Source: Amycolatopsis bartoniae (lineage in GTDB: Bacteria; Actinomycetota; Actinomycetes; Mycobacteriales; Pseudonocardiaceae). Taken from it: a stretch of 64,000 bases of DNA. This document shows, one piece after another, positions 57,226 through 64,000 of this stretch (position 1 is its first letter; every line of letters starts with the position of its first letter). The position numbers and the translations under genes were made by a program. Location of the stretch: contig NZ_JACHWH010000009.1 of assembly GCF_014191255.1 (NCBI RefSeq), forward strand, positions 124,001-188,000. Direction: 5' to 3'. A model generated the notes under the pieces. That model worked only from the letters and a program-made list of their open reading frames with translations, was not told the origin of the DNA and made no database searches.

Positions 57226-59124
57226 CTACTCCGCCGGTTCCGGCTGCGGGTCCGGCACCAGGTTCGCCGCCCACTCGGTCACCCGGCGCGCCACGTCCTG
57301 CGCCGTCAGGCCCACCCGCGCGAGCACCTCCTCGCGCGAACCGTGCTCGTGGAACTGCTGCGGCACCGCCAGGTCCCGCAACGGCACGTCGCACTCCGCG
57401 TCACGCAGGACGGCCGCCAGCGCGGAGCCGAAACCACCGTGCCGGCCGCTGTCCTCGACCGTCACCACGAGCCGGTGCGCCTTCGCCAGCCCCACCAGCT
57501 CCTGCGGCACCGGCACGACCCACCGCGGGTCCACGACCGTCACGCCGATGCCCTGGTCGGCCAGCCGCTCCGCCGCCCGCAGCCCCAGCGGCGCGAACGC
57601 CCCGACGGCCACCAGCAGCACGTCGGCGCCGTCCTCGGGCTTGCGCAGCACGTCGACCGTGCCCCGCCGCTCGACGGCGGGCACCGACTCCACGACGCTG
57701 CCCTTCGAGAACCGCAGCGCGGTCGGCCCGTCGGACACCGCGACCGCCTCGCGCAGCTCCTCGCGCAGCGTCTGCGCGTCCCGCGGCGCGGCGACCCGGA
57801 TGCCGGGCACCATGCCCAGCAGCGACAGGTCCCACATGCCGTGGTGGCTCGGCCCGTCCGGACCGGTGATCCCGGCGCGGTCGAGCACCAGCGTGACCGG
57901 CTGCCGGTGCAGCGCCACGTCCATCAGCAGCTGGTCGAACGCGCGGTTGAGGAACGTCGAGTACACCGCCACCACGGGGTGCAGCCCGCCCATCGCGAGC
58001 CCCGCCGCGGACGTGACCGCGTGCTGCTCGGCGATCCCGACGTCGTACCAGCGGTCGGGATAGCTCTCGGCGAACTTGTCCAGCCCGGTGGAACGCAGCA
58101 TCGCCGCGGTGATCGCCACCACGTCCTCGCGCTCGCCGCCGATCTTCAGCAGCTCGTCGGCGAACACCGACGTCCAGCTGCGCCCCTTCGGCTTCGGCAG
58201 TCCGGTCTCCGGGTCGATCGGGTCGGTCTGGTGCATCTGGTCGGCCTCGTGGTTCACCGCGGGCGGGTAGCCGTGCCCCTTCTCGGTGACCGCGTGCACG
58301 ACGACCGGGCCGCCGAACGCCTTCGCCGCCTGCAACGCCTTCTCCAGCGCCACGAGGTCGTGCCCGTCCACCGGCCCCAGGTACTTCAGGCCCAGGTCGG
58401 AGAACATCATCTGCGGGCTGAGCGCGTCCTTGATGCCGGCCTTCGCGGCGTGCAGCGCGGCGTAGATCGGGCGGCCCACCACCGGCGTGTGCAGCAGCAG
58501 CTCCTTGCCGCCGTCGAGCATCCGCTCATAGCCCGGCTGCAGGCGCAGCGACGCCAGGTGCTCGGCGAAACCGCCGATCGTCGGCGAGTAGGAGCGGCCG
58601 TTGTCGTTGACCACGATGACGACGGGCCTGCCGGGCTCGGCGGCGATGTTGTTCAGCGCCTCCCAGCACATGCCGCCGGTCAGCGCACCGTCACCGACCA
58701 CGGCGACGGTGTGCCGTCCGCCACCGGCCAGTTCGAACGCCTTGGACAAACCGTCCACATAGGACAATGCGGTGGAGGCGTGGCTGTTCTCGACGAAGTC
58801 GTGCTCGCTCTCGGAGCGGATCGGGTAGCCCGCGACGCCGCCGGTCTGCCGGAGCAGGTCGAACCCGGCCTGCCTGCCGGTGACGATCTTGTGCACGTAG
58901 CTCTGGTGGCCGACGTCGAACACGATCGCGTCCCGGGGCGAGTCGAACACCCGGTGCAGCGCCATCGTCAGCTCGACCACGCCCAGGTTCGGCCCCAGAT
59001 GACCGCCTGAGCGCCGCACCCGGTCGATGAGGAAGTCGCGGATCTCGCCCGCCAGCTGCTCCAACTGGCCCTGCCCCATGCGCTTGAGGTCGGCCGGTCC
59101 GTGCACAGACTCCAGCAACGTCAC
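57226..59124 (-). CDS. dxs: 1-deoxy-D-xylulose-5-phosphate synthase
   Basis: A 632-residue thiamine-diphosphate enzyme of the usual length, first step of the MEP isoprenoid pathway. Landmarks are [29 protein letters not shown], the ThDP/Mg site [19 protein letters not shown], and [16 protein letters not shown] with the ThDP-activating Glu. GTG 59124 ([13 protein letters not shown]) fits homologues best; GTG 59136 is in frame four codons upstream. In Streptomyces and Mycobacterium dxs lies close to rnd; here about 13.6 kb of other genes separate it from fadB. Confidence 0.93.
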   Translation of the reverse strand: MTLLESVHGPADLKRMGQGQLEQLAGEIRDFLIDRVRRSGGHLGPNLGVVELTMALHRVFDSPRDAIVFDVGHQSYVHKIVTGRQAGFDLLRQTGGVAGYPIRSESEHDFVENSHASTALSYVDGLSKAFELAGGGRHTVAVVGDGALTGGMCWEALNNIAAEPGRPVVIVVNDNGRSYSPTIGGFAEHLASLRLQPGYERMLDGGKELLLHTPVVGRPIYAALHAAKAGIKDALSPQMMFSDLGLKYLGPVDGHDLVALEKALQAAKAFGGPVVVHAVTEKGHGYPPAVNHEADQMHQTDPIDPETGLPKPKGRSWTSVFADELLKIGGEREDVVAITAAMLRSTGLDKFAESYPDRWYDVGIAEQHAVTSAAGLAMGGLHPVVAVYSTFLNRAFDQLLMDVALHRQPVTLVLDRAGITGPDGPSHHGMWDLSLLGMVPGIRVAAPRDAQTLREELREAVAVSDGPTALRFSKGSVVESVPAVERRGTVDVLRKPEDGADVLLVAVGAFAPLGLRAAERLADQGIGVTVVDPRWVVPVPQELVGLAKAHRLVVTVEDSGRHGGFGSALAAVLRDAECDVPLRDLAVPQQFHEHGSREEVLARVGLTAQDVARRVTEWAANLVPDPQPEPAE

Positions 59125-59373
59125 TTTCCACCTCACCTGATCGATCCTGCGACCGTCCGCCCAGTCTACGGAGGAAGGAAACCCCTGCCGCGCGCCGCGC
59201 CCCGCCTGACGTCCTCACCTGCGACGAGGCTGGTCCGTCCGTGAGTCAACTCTCACTTGGTCGTGCACCCTACTCGCCCCGGGTGCTCACGGTCGGTGAG
59301 CGGACGGCGGGAACCGCCAGCCGTCCGGCACACGTAGGCTTCCGAACCGGTCAAGACGCGAACGGGAGGGCCG

Positions 59374-60840
59374 ATGCCGGACTTCTTCATCGACGGCGAG
59401 TGGGTCGCGGCTCACGCCGGCGGGTCGCGCGAGATCCGTTGTCCCGCCGACGGCTCGCTGACCGGGACCGTCGACGAAGGCACCCGGGAGGACACCGAGG
59501 CCGCCATCGCCGCCGCGCGCCGGGCCTTCGACGCGGGAGGGTGGCCGTCCACACCGGCCGCCACGCGTGGGGACCTGTTGCTGCGCGTGGCGGATCTCGT
59601 CGAGCGGGACCGGGACGCCTACGCCCGCGCGGAGTCGCTCGACACCGGGAAACGCCTGGTGGAGAGCGAGTACGACCTGGCGGACGTCGCCGCGTGCTTC
59701 CGGTACTTCGGCAAGCTGGCCGGGCAGCGGGCGGGGCGCGTGGTGGACGCCGGGAGCGACGTCCTGAGCCGGATCGTGTACGAGCCGGTCGGGGTGTGCG
59801 GGCTGATCACGCCGTGGAACTACCCGCTGCTGCAGACGGCCTGGAAGGTGGCGCCCGCGCTGGCGGCGGGCAACACCTTCGTGCTCAAGCCCAGCGAGCT
59901 GACCCCGCACACGGCGATCCTGCTGATGCGCACGCTGACCGAAGCGGGATTGCCCGCGGGGGTGGCGAACCTGGTGCTGGGGGCCGGACCCGCGGTGGGG
60001 GCGCCGCTGGCCGAGCACGTGGACGTGGACCTGGTGTCGTTCACCGGCGGGCCGGCGACGGGCCGCCGGATCGCGGCGAGCGCGGCGGCGACGGTCAAGA
60101 AGGTGGCGCTGGAGCTGGGCGGCAAGAACCCGAACGTGGTTTTCGCGGACGCGGACTTCGAGACGGCGGTGGACTACGCGCTGACGGCGGTGTTCCTGCA
60201 CTCGGGCCAGGTGTGCTCGGCGGGCGCGCGGCTGATCGTGCAGGAGGAGCTGCACGACCGGCTGGTGGACGAGGTGGTGCGGCGGGCGGAGCGGATCCGC
60301 CTGGGCGGGCCGTTCGACCCGGACGCGGAGACGGGCCCGTTGATCTCGGCGGCGCACCTGGCGAAGGTGGAGCAGTACGTGGAGCGCGCGGTCGCGGAGG
60401 GCGCGGTGCTGCGGACCGGCGGCCGCCGCGCCGAGGACCCGAGGCTCGCGGGCGGGTTCTACTACCTGCCGACCGTCCTCGACGACGTCCGGCAGGGCGG
60501 TTTCGCCGTCACGGAGGAGTCGTTCGGGCCGGTCCTGACGGTCGAGACCTTCACCGACGAGAACGACGCGGTCCGCATCGCCAACGACACGCACTACGGC
60601 CTGGCAGGTGCGGTGTTCACTTCGGACGCCTCGCGCGCGCAACGGGTCGCGAACCGCCTGCGGCACGGCACGGTGTGGATCAACGACTACCACCCGTACC
60701 TCCCGCAGGCCGAGTGGGGCGGCTTCAAGCAGTCGGGCTTCGGCCGGGAGCTGGGCCAGACCGGCCTGGGCGAGTACCAGGAGGCGAAGCACATCTACCA
60801 GAACCTGCGCCCACGCCCGTCGGGCTGGTTCCGGGGATGA
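59374..60840 (+). CDS. NAD(P)-dependent aldehyde dehydrogenase
   Basis: A 488-residue ALDH of betaine-aldehyde/aminobutyraldehyde dehydrogenase type. Catalytic residues are Cys281 (HSGQVCSAG), Glu247 (LELGGK), Asn149 (TPWNYPLL) and Lys172 (VLKPSE). The C-terminal motif WINDYHPYLPQAEWGGFKQSG is typical of GbsA-like enzymes. The substrate could be an aminoaldehyde or betaine aldehyde; no choline genes are adjacent. It is convergent with the flavin monooxygenase across the repeat array. Confidence 0.88.
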   Translation: MPDFFIDGEWVAAHAGGSREIRCPADGSLTGTVDEGTREDTEAAIAAARRAFDAGGWPSTPAATRGDLLLRVADLVERDRDAYARAESLDTGKRLVESEYDLADVAACFRYFGKLAGQRAGRVVDAGSDVLSRIVYEPVGVCGLITPWNYPLLQTAWKVAPALAAGNTFVLKPSELTPHTAILLMRTLTEAGLPAGVANLVLGAGPAVGAPLAEHVDVDLVSFTGGPATGRRIAASAAATVKKVALELGGKNPNVVFADADFETAVDYALTAVFLHSGQVCSAGARLIVQEELHDRLVDEVVRRAERIRLGGPFDPDAETGPLISAAHLAKVEQYVERAVAEGAVLRTGGRRAEDPRLAGGFYYLPTVLDDVRQGGFAVTEESFGPVLTVETFTDENDAVRIANDTHYGLAGAVFTSDASRAQRVANRLRHGTVWINDYHPYLPQAEWGGFKQSGFGRELGQTGLGEYQEAKHIYQNLRPRPSGWFRG

Positions 60841-60863
60841 GCGGTGAGCGGCGGTCTGTCTGT

Positions 60864-61425
60864 GGCTGATCCGAGCAGTCGCGAGGACCGGAGCGGGGGC
60901 ACGTGGCGCCGAGTCCCTGGCTGATCCAAGCGGTCGCCGAGAACCGATCGGCGGCTCGCGGCACCGGTCCATGGCGGCTGAGCCGAGCAGCCGCGAGGAC
61001 CGGAGCCGGGGCACGTGGCGCCCGATCCCCGGCTGATCCGAGTCAGCCGCCGAGGACCGATCGGCGGCTCGCGGCGCCGGTCCATCGCGGCTGAGCCGAG
61101 CAGCCGCCACGGATCGCCGGGGGCACGTAGTGGCCGGTCCCCGGCTGATCCGAGACAGCCGCCGAGGACCGGTCGGCGGAACGTGGTGTCCAGTCCGGAG
61201 CCACTGATCCGAGACAGTCCCCGAGGGCCGGTGGGCGGCCCGCAGCGGTCTGTCTGCGGCTGATCCGAGCGGTCGCCACGCCGGTCCGGGGCCACGTAGC
61301 GCCTGGTCCTTGGGCTGATCGGAACTTGTCGCCGTGGACCGGTTGCGGCACGTGGCGCCAGACCGGGCCGCTGATCCGAGACAGCCGCCGAGACGCGGAG
61401 CGGGGGCACCGCTGGGCGGCGCCCC
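60864..61425. repeat. array of ten degenerate 56-bp tandem repeats
   Basis: Ten units, each opening with GGCTGATCCGAG or a close variant, begin at 60864, 60919, 60976, 61031, 61089, 61143, 61202, 61258, 61313 and 61369, a spacing of 54-59 bp. Most units contain an internal inverted repeat of the type CCGCCGA-N7-TCGGCGG and a CACGTGGCGCC-like end. A larger repeat is also seen: GCGGTCTGTCTG precedes units 1 and 8. The unit length is not a multiple of three and no gene runs through. It fills the gap between two convergent genes. Confidence 0.85.
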
Positions 61426-61434
61426 CGCCCGGGC

Positions 61435-62568
61435 TCAGGCGGTTCGTTCGTTCCTGGTGGCGAGCAGGTCGAGCACGCCCTCCGGCACGTTGTCGCCGAA
61501 CAGGCTTTCCAGGAGGAAGTCCTCGTCGACGGGGGTTTCCTTGCGGGTGAACATCGACTGCTCGTGCTCGGCGAGGGCGGCCTCGACGTCGCCGGGATGC
61601 GCGGCGAGGGCCTTGCCGAGGTCGGCGCCGTCCAGCATGGCCAGGTTGGCGCCTTCACCGTCCGGCGGCGACAGGTGTGCGGCGTCGCCGATCAGCGTCA
61701 CCCCCGGCACCCGGTCCCAGCGCAGCTGGGTCGGCAGCGCGTAGTGCGGGCGCAGGACCGGCCCGGTGTCGCCGTCGGTGATCAACGCGGTGAGCTCCGG
61801 CGCCCAGCCCTCGAACTCCCCCGCGATCCGCTCGGCCGCCGCGGCGGGATCGGCGAAGTCGATGCTCTCGTACCACTCCAGCGGCTTGGTGAGCTCCACA
61901 TAGGTGTGCAAAGTGCCGCCGCTTTCCCGGTGCGCGCCGATGTGCTTGCCCGACGCGAGAACCATCAGCGTTCCCCCGCCGACCACCTTCGCCTGGACCG
62001 GGTGCCGGGTGTCGGCGTCGAACAGGTAGACCTCGATCGACGCGGTCCCGGCGTACTCGGGGACGGCGTCGGTGACCACCGGCCGGACCCGTGACCACGC
62101 GCCGTCCGCGCCCACCAGCAGGTCCGTGACCACGGTACCGCCGTCGGCGAAGCTCACCTCGTGGCGCCCCTCGCCGAGCGCGCGGACGCCGCTGACCTTG
62201 TGGCCCCACCGGACGGTGCCGGCGGGCAGCGCGTCCAGCAGCATCCGCCGCAGGTCACCGCGCTGCACCTCGGGGCGGCCGCCCGTGCCGTCGTCGGCCT
62301 TGTCGAGCACGACCGTCCCGTCCGGCTGCAGGACCCGCATCGCCTGGCGGCCCTCCAGGACGAGGGAACGGAACTCGTCCATCAGCCCCGCCGCCTCGAC
62401 GGCCAGTTGCCCGTTGTAGTCGTGGATGTCGAGCATCCCGCCCTGCGACCGCGCGCCCGGCGACGGCTCCGCCTCGTGGACCGTGACCGGGAACCCGTGC
62501 AGGGACAACACGCGGGCCAGGGTGAGACCACCGAGCCCGGCGCCGATGATCGTGACGGGAGTGCGCAT
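61435..62568 (-). CDS. FAD-dependent monooxygenase, TetX-like
   Basis: A 377-residue group A flavin monooxygenase: FAD motif IIGAGLGGLTLARVL (residues 7-21), HEAEPSPGARSQGG, DG motif LLVGADGAWSRVR, and GDAAHLSPPDGEGANLAMLDG closing the FAD site. The layout is that of TetX-type tetracycline-inactivating enzymes and of many tailoring hydroxylases, so the substrate is uncertain. ATG 62568 follows AAGGAGCATTC. No regulator is adjacent. Confidence 0.85.
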   Translation of the reverse strand: MRTPVTIIGAGLGGLTLARVLSLHGFPVTVHEAEPSPGARSQGGMLDIHDYNGQLAVEAAGLMDEFRSLVLEGRQAMRVLQPDGTVVLDKADDGTGGRPEVQRGDLRRMLLDALPAGTVRWGHKVSGVRALGEGRHEVSFADGGTVVTDLLVGADGAWSRVRPVVTDAVPEYAGTASIEVYLFDADTRHPVQAKVVGGGTLMVLASGKHIGAHRESGGTLHTYVELTKPLEWYESIDFADPAAAAERIAGEFEGWAPELTALITDGDTGPVLRPHYALPTQLRWDRVPGVTLIGDAAHLSPPDGEGANLAMLDGADLGKALAAHPGDVEAALAEHEQSMFTRKETPVDEDFLLESLFGDNVPEGVLDLLATRNERTA

Positions 62569-62716
62569 GAATGCTCCTTGGGAGTTCGTTTCGTCCAGCA
62601 AGCCCAGGTTGACCCCGCCCACTGGCACGACGCGCACACGACACTGGCACCGGACTGTCAGCCCCTGTCAGGACCGGCGAGTCACCGTCCACAAGAGACA
62701 GTCCGTTATGGAGTTC

Positions 62717-63874
62717 TCACACCGAGAGGCGCCTCCGTTCCAGGGTCAGCTTCGCCTGGTCCGCGGCGGCTCGGCCGGCGTGCCAGCCCTCTCCGTTGCT
62801 GACCGTGTGCGTCCTGCGCGCCACCGTGGGAAAGAGCGAGACGAACAGCGCCTCCACCTCCTCGCCGCGCCGCGCCAGGACCGGGAGCAGCCGGGAGTCG
62901 GCCACCTCCGCCGTGGCCGTGGTGTCCGCCTCCCGCAGGCGTTCGCCGATGCGCGTGGCGTACGACAGGAGGAACGCGTGCCGGAACGAGCGGGTGCGCG
63001 AGCGGCCGCCGCTGCCGACCCGGCTGCCCGCCGCGAGCATCGCCTCGGTGGCCTGGACCAGCAGCGACGTCGCCAGCAGCTCGACGATGTCCAGGTCCAC
63101 CTCGTGCCCCACCACCGCGAGGAAACCCAGCTTCTCGTACGACACCGCGCGACACCGGTTGGCCGTCGCCACCGCCGTCACCAGTGACGCCTTCGCCGCG
63201 AGGTACGGCTCGTCCAGCCAGAACCGCCGCGCCGCGCCGGTGGCCCGCGGCTGAACGAGCGCCTGCTCGAACGAGTACCGGCTCATCAGCTCCTGCGCCT
63301 TCGCCGACAGCGCCTCGGCCTCCTCCGGGTACGGCGTCGACTCCGCCTTCGCCAGCAACGCCCGCACCCGCGCCAGCATCTTCTCGTCCACGCCCTCCCG
63401 GGACCCCGCGGGCAGAGGCAACTCCGGCAGCGCGGGCAACGTCGCGAGCACCGCCAGCGCCCCGACCGCGTCCGACAGCGCCTGCGTGAAGGTCCGGCCG
63501 TGCCGCTCGGCCCACTGCGTCAACCGCGGCCGGTCGCCCTGCCACCACGGCTCGGCACCGACGCGCGCGAGCTGCTCACGCCAGCGCGGATCGAGCGTCG
63601 CGGCCGGACGGCGGGAGACCTCCTCCGCCACCGCCTCCCCCGCCAGCGCCGCCGCACGGGCGTCCGCGCGCCGGAGCGTGATGCGGTGCACGTCGTACGG
63701 CTGCCACCCGCGCCGCAGCAGCCGGGCAACCACCTCCACCAGCACGAGGTCGGCCGCCGTGGCGACGAGACGCTCCTCGCCGGAGGTCGTCAGCAGCCGC
63801 ACCACGGACTTCCGGGCCGGGGGCACCGTCGCCGCGTGCAGCAGCAGCGTGGTGACCTCCTCCAGCTCACGCAT
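62717..63874 (-). CDS. DUF2786 domain protein
   Basis: A 385-residue soluble protein. The DUF2786 motif is central (about residue 166 on: MLARVRALLAKAESTPYPEEAEALSAKAQELMSRYSF). A helical N-terminal region and a basic C-terminal part with a conserved-looking SYEKLGFLAVVGHEVDLDIVELLATSLLVQ segment flank it. The function of the family is unknown. Start ATG 63874. The remaining 126 bp to the window edge show no supported gene. Confidence 0.8.
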   Translation of the reverse strand: MRELEEVTTLLLHAATVPPARKSVVRLLTTSGEERLVATAADLVLVEVVARLLRRGWQPYDVHRITLRRADARAAALAGEAVAEEVSRRPAATLDPRWREQLARVGAEPWWQGDRPRLTQWAERHGRTFTQALSDAVGALAVLATLPALPELPLPAGSREGVDEKMLARVRALLAKAESTPYPEEAEALSAKAQELMSRYSFEQALVQPRATGAARRFWLDEPYLAAKASLVTAVATANRCRAVSYEKLGFLAVVGHEVDLDIVELLATSLLVQATEAMLAAGSRVGSGGRSRTRSFRHAFLLSYATRIGERLREADTTATAEVADSRLLPVLARRGEEVEALFVSLFPTVARRTHTVSNGEGWHAGRAAADQAKLTLERRRLSV

Positions 63875-64000
63875 CCACTACCGCCTTCCGCCGACGCGAA
63901 CGACCACAGGGTGAGGCTCGCGCACCGGCACGCACCCGGCCGCGACGACCCATGGAGTCCGGTGGCGAACCTCGCCCGGCCACCCACCTCCGCCGCGAAC

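Noticed and set aside
60864-61425. A CRISPR array.
   Set aside because: The whole 56-bp unit is repeated with similar divergence along its length; there are no constant repeats separated by unique spacers and no cas genes.
63790-63987. A possible gene at the right edge of the window on the minus strand.
   Set aside because: The frame overlaps the start of the DUF2786 gene in another frame, is Ser/Arg/Trp-rich and has no ribosome-binding site.
1-64000. tRNA, rRNA, insertion sequences, integrase or phage genes.
   Set aside because: No cloverleaf, transposase, integrase or terminal inverted repeat could be seen on either strand; absence is by eye only and short RNAs could be missed.

Overview
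The window is a very GC-rich chromosomal segment with many GTG starts, 4-nt ATGA/GTGA gene overlaps and tail-to-tail gene overlaps. The gene content (F420-type luciferase-like enzymes, DUF3000, HemQ-type heme genes, LigC and a stand-alone LigD-type polymerase, ZapE next to a RibD-like reductase, a DmdR/IdeR-type iron box) points to an actinomycete, most likely of the Pseudonocardiaceae and plausibly an Amycolatopsis. This is inference from content and style. I see no rRNA, tRNA, insertion sequence, prophage or CRISPR array.

Layout. 1-4.4 kb: stress block with an RsbQ/RsbP-type energy-stress pair, two STAS anti-sigma antagonists, and an Hsp20 gene facing its presumed repressor across a RheA-like operator. 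4.4-11.9 kb: a GT87 membrane glycosyltransferase and a four-gene, translationally coupled, iron-box-controlled hydroxamate-type siderophore operon that carries a glutamine-synthetase-like ligase where a DesC-type acyltransferase would be expected. 11.9-19.2 kb: peptidase, ornithine aminotransferase, hydrolase and two MarR-controlled divergent units. 19.3-32.6 kb: PAP2 phosphatase, ZapE/RibD, LigC, a lipoprotein pseudo-hydrolase, a second GT87, two luciferase-like enzymes, a LigD-type polymerase, a decayed GNAT gene, a Ser/Thr kinase with an apparent ATC start, and MsrB. 32.6-43.7 kb: a conserved block (hemQ, hemY/cgoX, hemE, DUF3000, WhiI-like regulator, RNase D, fadA, fadB), whose order recalls Streptomyces and Mycobacterium. 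57.2-59.1 kb: dxs, normally close to that block.

The stretch from 43.8 to 55.7 kb is the most novel part. Two ECF sigma/zinc anti-sigma pairs, two COG4315-type (Yx(F/W/Y)xxD) lipoproteins, a secreted DUF1996 protein, and an operon encoding a DUF4142 membrane protein, a cytochrome b/ferric-reductase-like membrane protein, a 3Fe-4S ferredoxin and its FAD reductase lie together. Three promoters in the block share the arrangement TGAAC(C/T)-N16-CGT(A/G)T, resembling what I recall for mycobacterial SigL. The simplest reading is one envelope redox regulon that passes electrons from NAD(P)H through ferredoxin and a membrane heme protein towards secreted lipoproteins.

59.4-64 kb: aldehyde dehydrogenase, a roughly 560-bp array of ten degenerate 56-bp repeats, a TetX-like flavin monooxygenase and a DUF2786 protein.
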